Positions 14,504-28,604 of a DNA stretch of 64,000 nucleotides are shown here, in pieces. Numbering within the stretch: position 1 is the stretch's first letter; each line of letters starts with the position of its first letter. This DNA is from Edolisoma coerulescens (taxonomy: Eukaryota; Chordata; Aves; Passeriformes; Campephagidae), in NCBI GenBank assembly GCA_013397115.1, contig VWZW01001209.1:1246028-1310027 (forward strand), read 5' to 3'. The translations under genes and the position numbers were made by a program. The notes beneath the pieces were generated by a model. It had not been told where the DNA came from and searched no databases. It saw only the letters and a program-made list of their open reading frames with translations.

Positions 14504-15716
14504 CCCTCCATGCATTGCCATGTTTTTACATCCACCTTAAATCAGCCAGGTCTTGTACATGCTGTAACACAGTCTATCTTGATATTTATTATTTAATCTA
14601 TTAAAACATTTGGCTGTCTGCACACACAGTTGGGGGACCAATTAAAAGTCCAGAAAAACTATACAAAGTTTCTCATGTAATTAGACATTTCAGGGCATGC
14701 TATTAAGGGCCATCTGTTCTCCTGGATGACTGAGTATGACTGAGAAATGAGATGTTTCCTTTTGTACTTGAGGTTCCGTCTGTCTTGATTCTATATTTGA
14801 TTAACTCTCTATGGGGGTGGGGGCTGCATTTGTTTATAATGGTCTTAATCTGTATAGCAGGTTAAGTATGATTAGGATAGGATGTTGAACTGTTTAGCAT
14901 TTGAGATGCCTTTTATTGTTTCAGTGAAAATAACTCTCTTGAACATTTTTCTAGGAGAATCTCCACTGCTTTTCTATTGTTTACATTTCCCCACCACCTG
15001 ATTTTTTCCTTTGTTACCAGTGATCCAATTTTGCCATGGAATAAATGGTTACAACTAGAGAAAAATCACTGCCATTTTATGCATTTTCAATTTGGCTAGT
15101 AAAGCCAAGCAGATCTGAGCAGTGCAGCAAAACATATGCTGTAAACTTATGAGAACTGGCTTACTTTCCCCTCGGTAACATCTGTGCAGGCCCACCAAAG
15201 GTAACTTAGAACATGCCAGACTGCTGCACAATGTAGAGATACCCAAATTAACTTTTAATTTAGGTATTTCTGCTGTTCTGCCAGCTGTGATGTGCCAATA
15301 CCCTTAAGAGCAGATTTCAGTCGCTTTTTATCAGTGCAGCTGGCTGTCTACACTTTTCCCTCTAAGTGCCTCTAAATCCTAACAGAGCAATGACACGCAG
15401 CAATATTTTTGTTTAACATTTCTAACAACAACTGATGGCTTTAGCTAGATTTTTGCATTAGCACACACTCATTTAAAACTTAAACATGGCTCTAAATAAT
15501 ACTTCTGCTTCTTTGTATAAATTTCTACAAATAAGATCTAAGGTGTCTTATGCTCTGCATATAGCAAAGTCTTTACAAATCTGTGCCAAGCCAGGACATC
15601 TGGTCATTGTGTTTTGGTTATAGCAATGTGGGGTTTTATAGCTACTGTGCTTTCTTTGGTATTTCATCCACTTTATGTCGAGCAGCAAGTACAGTTATAT
15701 CAATATTCAAACAACA

Positions 15717-15741
15717 CATTCATTCATTCATTCATTCATTC
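15717..15741. repeat. (CATT)n microsatellite
   Basis: About six uninterrupted CATT tetramers. Confidence 0.9.
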
Positions 15742-16515
15742 AACAAATGCAATATTGTTTGAAAAATTAAACATGAAATAAGAGTTTATGACACCCTGTT
15801 GCATGATTAGCACTGCTAATGTCACTGCCCTAGCATCACCCTTAGACATGTAAACCTTGGCACTTTCCCAGGCTTCCTGTTGGTTTTAGGAATGGTTATC
15901 ATAAACAGTTTAAAACTAGTATTTGAAGATAATCATAGGCACTTAGAATAGAATCATGTCACTAAAATTTAGATATAGTTAGCTATCAAGGAGTGAGCTA
16001 GTTACCTTTCACTCCCTTTAGTGTCAGCAAAGAATAACAAGGAATTTCCGACTTGCAGTTATTTTTCCTGACTTAGGGAAGGTGTGTAATTAGGTGCCTC
16101 ACTCGGAGTGAGGTGTATCACCTAGGAGCCCGCATTCCTCATCACTATGAAGAGCTCAACCTTAACTTCTCTTTTAACTCCCTGAAGTTTTCACCCCTCC
16201 CCAATGTATGTTTCCTTGGCCTGCAATGTGATGAACTCAGTATTTTTCAGCAATTAGTATCTGACTCTAGAGACTACTTCTTTTTCTCTCTTGAGGAGAA
16301 AGTGCATGTATCTTTCTACAAAGAAAATATAAGTGCATCTAGTGTGACCATGCAGCTACAGCTGTTAATGATGCACACTATAGTGAACATGATTCATACA
16401 GTCATCTGGAATTTATCATCTACTGTGAAGAAGATGTGGACTTTTTGTGTAACCAGAAAGAGAATTTAAATTCCTTTTTAAAGAATGTTTCCTGAAATGA
16501 AAAGCCTAATTTCTT

Positions 16516-16533
16516 TTATTATTATTATTATTC
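16516..16533. repeat. (ATT)n microsatellite
   Basis: About six ATT units, 3' of an AT-rich stretch. Confidence 0.8.
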
Positions 16534-17192
16534 AAAGTGAGTAACATTGTTTAAAGAACAGCACAAAAGCTATTAAAACTTTGACAGATGTTCTGGTGAA
16601 ATGTGAAACTGTTTTTTTTTTACCTTCAGGAATAACAGTATTTCATAATTGTGATAATTCTATGATCAGAAAACTGGAAAAATTAACTTTGATGGATTTT
16701 TTTTCCCTAGAATGTTTCTTTCACAAGACAGCTGCATAAAAGACCTGGAAGCATCAAGATTTGGCAAGAAATTAAATCATTCAGAAAGCGGAATTTTCAT
16801 CCTTACAAGAGCTCTACCTGAAGTGTCATCTCACAAAGGTGTTTTCATCTTGGGAGTGGTCGTGTTGGCTGTCTGCTCCCTTGACAATAATACTGTACAT
16901 CAGTTCTCACAGTTTTCACAAAATGGAGGATAGTATAAATCACTGCAGATTATATAATTACTGCATAGTAAAAATACTGGGTTTATAGATGTTTTTATGT
17001 AGCTTTCTATGTATTTTAATATGTGTATTGTTCATGTGCTACAGTAGTGGCTTTGCTTTCTCAAAATTTAATAATCAGAAATCCTTAGCATGTTCCTTAT
17101 AATTTTTCTCCATTTTCATCATATGAATACACATTCTGTTACAGAGAACTAAAAAAAAAAAGATATGCACATGAAAGTCAAGGTTTGAAAAG

Positions 17193-17207
17193 TATATATA
17201 TATATAA
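17193..17207. repeat. (TA)n microsatellite
   Basis: Short TA dinucleotide run. Confidence 0.75.
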
Positions 17208-17235
17208 TTTTCCTGCATCACGAGCAGGATGGAGA

Positions 17236-19972
17236 AAGATGAGTTTTCTGGCCCTCTTGGCTTTCCTGGGCCTGGTAAAAGTATCTGGGCTTATCAGGCT
17301 CCTCTCCTGTCTCAGCAAACTTGTCTAGAAATAACTACATGGGACATGGTTTCTTTTATAATTGAGACAGGAAAGTCTCTGCTATTCAATGGTGAGTGTA
17401 ATTTTCCTTTACAATACTTCACCTATAGACACAGCAGATCCTTTTTCTCTCAGGATCTAAATTAATTAGAGGTTTTTATCCTATGTAAAAATTCCTTTGT
17501 GATAATCTGTTATTTTGCGTGCTATAGAGGAGGTTACAGGAGATCACTGCAGCCTGATCTGGCAGCAAGAACCTGTGAAAAGTTCAGAGCTATTATCAGT
17601 GACAGTTCTGTCCATGGAAGAATTGCAGGTGAAGTCATTTGTCCCCCAATGACCGTTGAAGCCCATGTCCCATCTGCCTCAGCCTGTGGAGCCCCAAAGA
17701 GCCTGGGTGACTGCTGCCTGGTGCATTTCCCCACGAGGATGAAGCCCCAGTGGCACAAAAGGGGTACTCCTGCTTTGAGTCGTCCAAAAGGCACCTGGGG
17801 AGCTTCTGCATCAATGGGTAGCTTTTTGGGGTTTTAAATCTGGTTTTTGTAGAGGAAAAATGAGAATGGATATGTGAAAGCTTTCCTGTTAGGCAGGATA
17901 TTATAAACTCTGTGTTCAAGCTGTATTTTAATTAAGGGTATCAAAAATAGAGAGTGTCATACAGACTGAACGCTAGGGATGTTTTAACAGGCAGAAAGAA
18001 TGACAAGTGAGAGCTTAGCAAACTAATATAGGCTTGGAAAACAAGATTTGATGACCTTTTAATCACTGGCTTTCTCAGTATGTAGAGGAAGATCATTTAT
18101 TTTCCCAATGCTTCAGGTTTTTTCTGTACGGTGGGGATAATAAAACTGCTTGAAATAAGCCTTTTAGGGAGAAATGTTAAATGTTGCCAATTGCTTACTG
18201 ATTTTGATCAAAGAATCACACTAGCTATTTACTTTGGGCAGGTAAATGCTATGTGTAGATACAGAATTTCAAAGGATAAGAGGTCATGAAATCATGATAT
18301 GGTAAGGCATTCCTCTCAGTCTCGTGAACTAAAAAAGCCAACTGGACATGAAAGAGCCTTTGACAATCTTCAGAGGAAAAGACAAGTTAGCACCTTTAAA
18401 TCTGAAATTACAGATAAATACATTTTCCTTCCTTAAACCCCCTGTAGTTCCAATTAGGGATTCTACTTCTCACTTCCCTCCCAAAGTGTGGCACAATGCT
18501 GCTATGCATTATTGAACATGCTGCTGTGCCTTACTTGACCCCAGAGGTGACTGCTTCTTGGCGCTGGATGAAACAAGTCACACAGATTCCTTGAGTACTT
18601 CACTGAGAGATTGTGACTAGCTTAATTAGAGAATGCTCGAGAAGTGTTGTGAGATACTTGGATTACATGCATTATGTAAGGCCAAATTAATTATGAGCAT
18701 TAATACAATCTTGAACCAAAGAGTAATTTGAATAATGGATGAAATAATAACAAGATCCTTTTGAGTCACATACAGCATGCTTTGCTTCTCCACATAAAAT
18801 ATCTCCCACATCATTTAAAATGTTTTTGTGGAGCAGAGCAGGGCAGTGCCACTCAGAAGTGCCAGGAAAATGCACTGCTGGATGTGAGTCATCGCTGAAC
18901 TCCAGCACTCATTTCTTTGTTCACCTTTCAAGCACATGACAGCCTGTTCCCTACCTCAGGGTTGCCTGCAGGTGCCTCAATGGAACATGCAATGAGGAGC
19001 CTGCCAGACAACTTGGGTTGTTTGATTTTGTTCTGAAGTTTGGGGAATTAACTTCATTCCCTCTGAACACCTGTGGTGACATGGCACAACCATCCTTGTC
19101 CTTGGGTGAAATCTTGGCATTTCTGAAGTCAAAGAAATCAAAGAAATCTTCGCTTTTTTCTTTCAGTGGAACCAGGATTCCCACGTACATGTTTCAGTGC
19201 CATGTCCTTTCAGGTAAAGAAACACTGAAATGCTGGGAATGACATGAATTTATGTAGCCATGTAGTCAATTTCCCTACAAAAGTAGAAAAATCAGACTGA
19301 ACTTAAGTGACTGATCTCCAAATCTGTCTTGACAGCTGGATGGCCAGCATGGGTTTCAGCTGCAGCTTTTTGCATGGTAAGCTTCATACATTCTGTGGAT
19401 ACCTAGAAAGTTTGGTAGCATTAAAGTTTGGTACTTTAATGAAATCTGAACACATAGAGATCAGATTTCTGAGTCTAAACTTTGTATATTGCTAGGCTAG
19501 ATTCTTTTGATTAAACACACACATCCACAGTATATATAAGACATCTATTCTAGGATGAACTGAGTTACTCCCTAGATCTGCATTGACTCTTACAAGGAGT
19601 CTGCAGTAACTGACTACAATTAGTCACATGAATTTTATACTTTTATACTTACTCTTTGTAAGTACTCTAGGGTTTTAACGAAATGGGGCTGGATTACTAA
19701 ATTATTTAATGTTACTGAGCTAGTTACCACAGAAACGTGAGCAGAGAATTGCATTTTAACTTTAGAAGCAGTGTATTTCTGCAAAGTTTTCACTTTGATT
19801 GCTACCACATGAAATATTTCAATCGAATAACCATTTTCTTTTCAGGTATTGGACAAATATCTCTAACAACTACTCTTCACACAAGCTCTACTTATGAGGC
19901 CAGAATTCCACATGCAGACTTCCTTTTAATGTAAAACCTGGGGTGACTGTCTAAAGCCAAGCAAATAAATGG
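17236..19972 (+). pseudogene. Cluster of exon-like pieces, possible relic of a secreted-protein gene
   Basis: No family is recognised. ATG at 17239 opens MSFLALLAFLGLVKVSG, which has the hydrophobic pattern of a signal peptide, but stops after 30 codons at GTC-TAG unless spliced. Downstream, several short stretches sit between plausible acceptors and donors: 17523-17630 (CTATAG / GCAG|GTGAAG), 19169-19214 (CTTTCAG / TTTCAG|GTAAAG) and 19336-19376 (TTGACAG / CATG|GTAAGC). A last piece follows CTTTTCAG at 19845, with a polyadenylation signal AATAAA at about 19966. The segment near 17680-17810 is Cys-containing (ACGAPKSLGDCC). I could not thread one open frame through all pieces, so this may be a decayed gene or a chance run of signals. 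Confidence 0.15.
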
Positions 19973-19979
19973 AATTCTG

Positions 19980-22900
19980 AACATTTAGTTCTAGTCCATT
20001 TATTTTTGTTTACTTCTGTGTTTCATCATAATGAGATACACGTTTTTGTGTATCGAGGACTATAATTACTCGTGTCCATAGAGCAGCTCACCAGAGAGTC
20101 TAATTATTGCTCACATGTCGGCTCAAGGCAAAATTAGACTCAAAAGTCTGACACGGTCATTACTCCTACATTTTAATTTGTTCACCTCCTGGTAGCACCT
20201 AACAGATCACCTACGCCTGTCCTAATTTTTCAGTCAGATTAAACTCCTACCTCTGTATCCTTTTTTGTGAGGGAGATAGTCATACCTGAGAATGAAGCTG
20301 GCCATACTCACAAAGACAGAGAGCTGGTTCAGGGACAGGAAAGGCACACAGGGCAGCTGGCCACGTGTGCAGCACCACCAACATCACAGACATGTCTGAG
20401 GCTGCAGAGAAATGACAGATGGTTCTGGATGCACAGGGATGGAGGGTGTTCTCTTTCTTTGGAAAAATCAAGCAAGGTCTTGGGGCAAGCTATGCATCTG
20501 CCGCAGCTGGAGATATTTATCCAGGCTGGAAGTGACATAGCCATTGCTTATGAGCTATCTGTAGACCAAAAACTGGTTTGATGTAGCTGCCAAAGACCCC
20601 TTCAAGACAGGGGCTTCAGCAGGGCTGGCCAGAGAGCCTGCACTGCATGCTCTCTGTAGGTTCCACACATGCCCATCTATCTCCAGGTATAACTTGCTCC
20701 ACAATTCAAAAGCTCTTTTAGCACAGGAAGACACTGGACTGCCCCTTACTCACCTGAGGAATGGGAGCAGACGAGGGCTGCTGCCCAGCACAGGTACCCA
20801 TCCACTGCTGTTGCACTGTCCTGTGCACTGCTGACACTTCTGGTTTCTTCTGTTTTCTGTCTTGGCTACCATTAAATTTCCTGAGAACTCTCACAGTTCA
20901 GCACAACAAAAATCTTCAGGCTTTAACACACCGTATCAAGTTTGTGGTTTGTGCTGTATGTTGGGCTAAACCAAACAAGTTATGCCCTATAAAGCAACAA
21001 AAAACTTCAAACATCCCTCCTTTGCCTATTACCAGTGAATCCAGGGTCTCTAAATAATTGAAAAATATCTGGTACCCAGGCTTTTTTGGGCTCTCTTTCT
21101 CTGACTATGTGTGAAGATTTTCATCCACAGCAGGGAGCCCTGACCATCTCAGTGCTATATTGCAGGGCATATATGCATAGTTCCCATTATTTTGGGAACT
21201 ACAGGCAGAGCTACAATGCTACAGTTGGCCAAGATTTCTCCATAAGGCCCTGGAAAGGTACATGAGCCTACACAGAGACGACTACCCTGCTCTCCATCCT
21301 GTCACTGACTGAATAAAGGAACCACTTTTTCCTCTATAGTATACAACTAATTACAAAACAATAATATTTTTTCAGAAAATTGTCTCCATTACAGCAATGT
21401 GGAAGTGGTAAGGTTAGAGTGAGTCAGTTGTGAACATTAAAAATTCTGTTTTAATATCTTTTAGTAATAAATGTTCACAAACAAGGACAAAGTAAGCTTG
21501 TTCTTTATATTCTAAATTCATTTTTCCTCTTTAGTTTATATGACTGATGTCTCACTATATGATTTTAAGTGGTTTTACAAAATTGATTCAAAAGAAATGA
21601 TTCTTTGGAGTTTTCATACCCATGATATATATCTTTGAAATCATTTGTTCTTGTGCATGTTTTTACTTACAGAATAAAGACTGCTTAAACTTTTATTGAG
21701 ACAATTCAAGTAATTTCCTTATAACTAAATGAAAAGCACATCATTAAAAGAAGATTTAAAGGCAAGAAAAAAGCCTTTCATGAGAGCGCAACTCTTGAAT
21801 AATTACTTTGGCTCTGGCAGTGAATTCTTAGTTATTTAATGAAATCTTAGTATGCAGTACTTTATCCCATATGTATCAGGAGTTTTCAGTGAGAGAAAAT
21901 GAACTTTGGTCCTAATGTGTACTCTGGGAGTGAGAGGCACTTGGCAAATATTATAGCAGGGCATTGTAAACCTTATTAGCTCAGGTATTTTGGAGGTATG
22001 CCAGCTGCATCTCTTCACCCACCTGTGTTCACCCAAGCCCTTCTGTGCGATGCTCAGGCCAGCGCCGTGGCGGCTGCTGCTCTGCAGAGCCGCCACCCTG
22101 CTGGCCACGCCTGAACCCAGCGCGCAGGGCCTGCAGCAAAGCGACTGTGCTGAGGCTGCAACTCCTCCCACCTAACCTCAGCTTTCTAGAGGTTAGAAAA
22201 ATACCAGTCTCTTCCCTTTCCAGCTAACGGAGGGAGACAGGAACAGCTGGCCAAGATTTCTCTGGGTGGACCTCACCGCTCTCCAAAGGTGTCTGTCCCT
22301 CACCTACAGGGACATCAGCTGGCTAACGCTAACTGCATGTGGCATTGCCAGGTCTCAAGAGTTTGCAGAGACAGAGCTTGACCTTAATGTGCACCAAAAT
22401 GATTTTAGCGTAAACAGAATGTTTTTTGGCAAGCACGCTGCTCTACGTAAGGAAAGATCTGCACATGGTCCTCCCAGCACCTGGGCCTAGTATTTCAAAT
22501 TTTGCAGATTATAAGATGCAAGAGCAATGCAAACAAAAAGTTTTCTCAGTGATGAAGAAAAATCATTAGAAGCTAGTGAAATACTTTTCTAAACTATTTA
22601 AAACCATTTTGCCAATAGGTCAAGTACAGACTAAGTTAACTCAAAAGGACTATGAATACTGATTTTTGAAAATGAATAAAATAAATAAAACAACACTACC
22701 ATTACCTGAGCAAAATTAAAGGTGGAACCAAGAAAAGTAGAAGTAGATTATGTATATTTCTCAAAGATAATTGCTGGAAGTATGTTTATGTCTGTAAGTA
22801 CAAAGGGGAAATTGAAAATCATATTATTTATATCTCAACACATTTAAAGTAATATTACATAAGAAATTCCAACAAGTCCAACTAAAAGCCATATAGCATA

Positions 22901-25900
22901 GAAAAACAGTGGTCTCATTATGTGAAGTGCTTCCTAATAAATAAGTGAACCACTGAGTAAATTCTTCTCATTCATAACTTGCACAGAAGAAAATAAGGGT
23001 AATCAGTGGGACAAAAAACATCTGTCAGTATTCAATATGAAGTTCTTGTTTGGTGCCAAATTCAACTTCCTGAAACTTTTTTCCCCTGTCACTACTCTTT
23101 GATTTTTTATGTTAAAGGTATATTTGCATAGAAAGCCATTTGGAAATATGAAGTAATCTGAAATTTGATTAAATATATTTATCAGGATGTGATTTGGAAG
23201 ACCTTACAGCTTAGTGAATGAATTTTAAGCTCTCTTCGGAGAAAGAAAAAAAAAAGTTACTTGCTTTCTTTCTAGCACTACCAGTTACTTTTTTACAAAT
23301 ACACTTTCTGTACCTTATTTTTTCATGATGGAGCTGTTTTGACTGATGTCACAGTTTTAAAAGTCAGTGAAAAATCTGTTTCACTGAAGTGGAAGCCCTG
23401 ATCAGGCATTGTTTTTTCTTCTTAAAACTGAAACAAGTATAAAAGCATGTCTCTTAGAACATTTAGATCAACTGGTATTTTCTGCTCATGAACAAAGAAT
23501 TCAGGAGTGGAGGAAAAAGACAAAGGCTTTCTCTGTGACAGGAGACAAAGGCAGGGAAAAAGCCCCAAAACAAAACAATAAAAACTCCCACAGTTTCTCC
23601 TTAAAATCCTTAGAAGACCAACTCTCCCTCTCACTTTGTGTTTTGTGGATGGAGAGGTTTGAGCTGATTGGTGACAGAGTTGGGTTAGCATAAGGACCAT
23701 TTATTGAAGTGAGGAAAAGTAGCTTTTCAGGTCAAATACTTCCATATCTTTTGCTTTTTCCAGTAGTTCCTCAGTACTGTTTTCTGAAACAACACGCCTA
23801 TGTTGATTACTGCTGCAAGAAGATTATTGCTGTAAAAATGTTTATCTGTCAAAGATTTTAGAATGTATATTATCAATTTGTATGAGTCAGACCTTTGTTG
23901 GCAAAATCTCAATGGAATTGCAAAATACAGTTTTCCAGCTTGGCAAACTTGTACCAGACATGTACAACTCTAAGCAGAATGCCAGTTCCATGCATCACAG
24001 TAAAGGTTTTCAGCATGTTGCAAAACTCATCCCTAGCTGTTTCTGTTCCAGTAATTCAGCACTTGTATTGTAGCAAGTTTTTGCTAGCTGATAAAAAATT
24101 CCTTTTTACATTGTGTTCATCTCAGAAGACGCAAAACAAACTGTCTGAATGTGAATGTGTATACACACACACATACACACACTTATCCACACACACTTAT
24201 CCACACATGTGCTCTAACACAAACACGCAACATCAGTCAGACTCCTAATATCTACGCCCAAAATTAAAAAGAGGGACTGTTTCACACAAGAGCATACAAA
24301 TGCACATACTGAACTGAAAAGGTGAGGATTTTTTCTTAAACTGTTCCTCTTACTGTGACCACTGATATAACTGACAGAGCTCTCCTATCTATCATCAATT
24401 AATTTTTTAATTGCTGTAGGTGAAAGCTAGATTTAAACGAAAGTCTTGGAGGCATGAAGTTCCATGTAGCACTTCAGTAAACAGCAAGCTTCATCAGTTT
24501 AGATTTCATTTACTTGTGAGGAAAGTATCAAAGAATCTGGAGATTTTATTTAATCTGTTTACAAAAATTTAGAGATCAATGGCAAAAACCGAGGTATAAT
24601 AGTATTACTGACTGATACAAAAAAATTAGAATTAGTGAAGAAATTTGAATTAAAATGTCCAAAACTTCCAAAACTTTTAGGAGAATGGATTTCTTCTAAA
24701 AGCCTTTTTTGCTCAATTTAACTTAGCAGTGCTCAGTAAAACTGAAAAGCTATTAAGCTAAGTGAATAAACTATCAGAAGCTATCCACTTCTTGGTTAGT
24801 CAGCATCTTCACAATCAGTTGTAACATCAGCCCTGGTGTCAGACTGGGAAAACTCATGGCTCTAGATAGGATCTTAGGGGAGAAATTTCAGTGTCAAAAT
24901 AACAAATGGTTTCCATGTAGCTTTAAATTTTCATTTTGCTTCCTTAAATTATATAAGGAGATGAAATTTTATTCTCTCATATACTGAGGAGGAGCTAGGC
25001 AAATTTAGCAACAATATTAGCAATAGATGGTTACACATAATGTACTGAGTATTGCAATAGGATGGGACATGCTGTACATTGCAAATTACATAAATCATTA
25101 AGTGTTTTAATGTTAAAGGCCCTTAAGCAATTTATGCAGTCTCCTGCGTTTTTCGTCCAAACTCCGAGTAGAAGAACCAGCAGATGGGGAAAAGAAACTT
25201 AAAAAGCCGTCATATAGTTTAGTCCACAATTCAGTCTTTCAAGATGAATGTTATATTGCTATGGGTTGTTGAACAATGTCAGTGGTCAGTTCTCTTCTTT
25301 TTCCACTGCCTTATTTCGTGGTTGTCATTAGCGATATTACTTAACGCTTTCTTGAACCTCCATTTGCTTGTTTTCTCACTCTCACAGAATAATATGAACA
25401 CTATTATCTTTAAAATGTGGTGTCATTATGAATACTTGCTTAAGCACATAAAAATTTCTTGGGTTCAGAGGGCAGTAAATAAGGAGTCAAGCCAATCTCT
25501 GGTGCTACTGCCAAAGTCTTCTTATTTTCCTACTTAGGTTTGTACATATGTGGAGTCGTATGATGGCATTGTTCAAAAGAATATTGGGATCTCATTCATA
25601 ATTTCTGCTGATTTTGTAACAGTATACACTCTACTTTATCATCTTAGAAAATGAAGAAAGGAAAAGAGATTTGTGAGTTTTGTTCATCCCTGTTCAGCAT
25701 ACAAAACATTACTCCAATCTAGTTGAAGTTCTACCTGATAGTTTTAGCATTGAGTGATTATTGAAATACACACAGAAAAGAAAGGAGAATCCTATTAACT
25801 CAATTAAAATGGAAACACAAATGTCAAGCACAAAAAAATCCCACAAATTGTTATTTATTCCTTTAACATCATCCTGTTCTATAAGGCAGCTGTGAAAGTA

Positions 25901-28604
25901 AATTACCTCCTTGTTGGAGGAAATACCAAGCCAAATGCTATTACTGTACCCTCTGATTTTAAAAGAAAATGCACAATGTCAAAATGTTTTATTCCCAAAA
26001 TGTATCTGACATTTTATTTTTCATTATGCCTCTTTGTATGTGTTATGAGATTTATTTTGATGAAATGAATGGAAAAAAAGAGGACAGTAGAAACAAAAAT
26101 TGAAGTCAAAGCAAAAATAAACTATCTATAGTCAGCATCTCTGTAAAAATACCAAATATCCCTGGCAGTGGGACAATTAGCTGCTTTGTGTGACAAAGGA
26201 TATATGAGGCACTACCTCACCACAAACTGTATGGGCTTTCATTGGTGGTATCCAGTCTTCTCGGGTCCCTGCAGCACAAAGTCCACCTGGAGAGAAGCTC
26301 CAGTTCCAGCTGCAGATCCACATCTCTGTATCCTCTGACCTGGTCACTCTTGTCACATGAAATCTTCAGGGTTAGCATGAAGTTGTTCTGCTTCTTTACA
26401 GGTAGGACAGGAACAGCATGTCCTACCTGGGGTTGGTGCAAGCAGTGTTTGTTTCATTTTTTATACCATGATTTCCTTTCATCGCCCACTGATTCAAAGA
26501 ATAAAATTAGACTACTACTCAGTAAGAAACCACTTCATATTACATCCAAGAACAGTATTATTGTAGTGCAAATTCCTGCCAGTGAACAGAGGATGGATAA
26601 ACAGAGACATTTTTCTCGTGTGCATTTCTCTTAATAATATCAACAAGCAACATCAGTTGTCTTCTTAGGCAGGATGGGGAACACAAGCAACTGAGGCTGC
26701 TCATTATCTCATTTACACAAGTAGTCTTTGCTAAATAGGCACATATTCTTGTATCCTCACTGCACAGACAAGACAAGATTGATGGAGATAAAAACCCCCA
26801 AGACAAACCCAGAGGACCTCAGATATTTATTTAATTACAGGACCACTTACTTGATTTTCATAAGGTATTTTCTCCCTTGAATTCAAACCCATTCATAATA
26901 AGGAATAAGCAATTCACTGAAATTTGAGAATTAGACATCAAAACAAGTCTGTTTTATCTGCTGAAGTAAACTGAAAAGAAAATTTCACAGTCTCTGGAAC
27001 AGTCAAAGGTAGAAATCCTTCCTCTTCGTTACCCTCCCCCAGATGCTTACACCTTGTCTCCACGAACACATCACATGAGAAAGAAACTTGTCAATTATCA
27101 AAACTTTTAACTCTAAGACTAGGATTAGACAGAAAATAGAAATATGTTTCAAAACAAATGCAGTAAAGAACTATGGCAGTAATAAAAGCAGCCTTATGCT
27201 TCATTTTAATATTTCTTCATTTTAGTTATTGGTTTGCAATATCAGCATCCCATTAGAGTCTAAGCTACAAAGACTTCAGGATAATAGATCTTCCTTTAGG
27301 CACCAGCGTTTGTAGGGAAAAGGACAATTTAATATTCTAAAACCAGTGGAACTGTGTGGGCAGTAAGGAAGAGGGGCTTATCTGTAGATTTACTGTGAAA
27401 CAATTACAATCCTGCAAGCTCTAAATCCCTCTCCTACTCACAATTAAAGGCATAGATAACTTCCTAATGTACAGCAGCTGACAGATCAGATGATGGAAAG
27501 CCAATATCTATCACTCTCTGTTTACTTCGTACTTTGTATGGGGAAAATCAGCCATATGCAGAATCCATTTGGGATAAAAAGAACTTGGGTAGCAGTGTAT
27601 AGTATGAAACTGTTTCATCCATCAACTCTCTCCAGAAAGACAGGACTGGATGTTTCATTTGCAGGGCAGAGGAGGAGATACCAAAGGAGGAAGCAATCAG
27701 TTCAATAACAAAGGGAAAACTCTCAAGCAGAATTTCAAGCTCCTAAATGACTTCCTGAAAGGCTCTTGCACAGCTCCTTATTGGTTCTTTTGTTTGTCCT
27801 CAGGCAATTGCCAGAAAATTTGATTTCAATTTGAAAGCGTTCATTCATAAAGAATGCAGTGCCAAAGAAAACAGTGTGGGATATTAACCGGTACAGTGAA
27901 TCAAATCTTGAAGACTTTCTTCAGAGTTTGTGTTTTACAGCCTATAAAAAACTGTAACCAGACCTGACAGAATCTTTAGCACTTCAGGAACCCCAGAATT
28001 TGGCCTGGTGGGTTTACCTCTGAAGCTCTTACCTCCAACTTTTAAAGTTTGTACACCTAAATTCAGTTTATGTCACTAGTAAAATTAATCCAATCCACCA
28101 ACAAAGCTTACTTTTAATGCACATTACTGTTCTCTTATGTCAGAGAAAGCTATGAAAGTGATCCTGCTGAATCCAAAGCATCCTATGGCTCTCCTAAAGC
28201 TCTTTGGAGGCAGAGAGACTTGCCCACTGCAAGAGGAGGGATTTACTGCCTGCGTACTCAACATCTATGATACTTGGATTGCCAGCTTAAGTACTTTAAA
28301 ACTTTCTTCTGTGTCCTTATTTTTCCTATTAATCTCTTATCTTATGGAATGTAAAAAGAAGACTGACAAAATAAATTGTGCAAGTAGGAATCCAAATGAG
28401 TAGTTTGGCTTGCCTCCAAAATATCAGTAAAAACATCCCCATTTTCATATTACTTTTCAAATTTCTGTATTCCTTCTCCCCTTCTCTTAATTTCACCGGA
28501 GATTTCTGGCTGATCCTTACTTGTCATAAAGATTTTGCAAGGAATTTTTTAAGGGGGATTTAATTAACATGGCTAGCTGTAGCTCACTTTTGTTAACTCA
28601 AGCA
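19980..28604. other. Intergenic, no gene recognised
   Basis: Mostly AT-rich unique DNA. It includes a small GC-rich islet at about 22045-22150, a CA-rich tract at 24161-24208 and scattered frames under 131 codons without recognisable domains. Confidence 0.55.
24161..24208. repeat. (AC)n tract grading into a short tandem repeat
   Basis: ATACACACACACATACACAC is followed by two copies of a unit built on ACACACTTATCC and a partial third. It is an imperfect CA microsatellite that has become a minisatellite-like array. Confidence 0.8.

Larger units (their letters stand above)
14521..17200. other. Intergenic, no gene recognised
   Basis: AT-rich unique sequence with an (ATTC)n tract at 15717-15741 and an (ATT)n tract at 16516-16533. 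A 118-codon + frame (16113-16469) has no recognisable features. A stretch after a good acceptor (CCCTAG at 16709) is open for only 36 codons before a stop. Confidence 0.55.

Noticed and set aside
13655..14596. Frames of 277-307 codons across 13.7-14.5 kb
   Set aside because: They consist almost entirely of N from the assembly gap.
15717..15741. Short direct repeats considered as a CRISPR array or satellite
   Set aside because: A plain tetranucleotide microsatellite; no spacers, and the genome is a vertebrate one.
16113..16469. 118-codon + frame
   Set aside because: No homology recognised, average base composition of the surrounding AT-rich DNA, no supporting signals.
26217..26634. Opposed 74-codon minus and 130-codon + frames
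   Set aside because: The two frames overlap in antisense, neither shows a known domain, and no splice signals of quality flank them.
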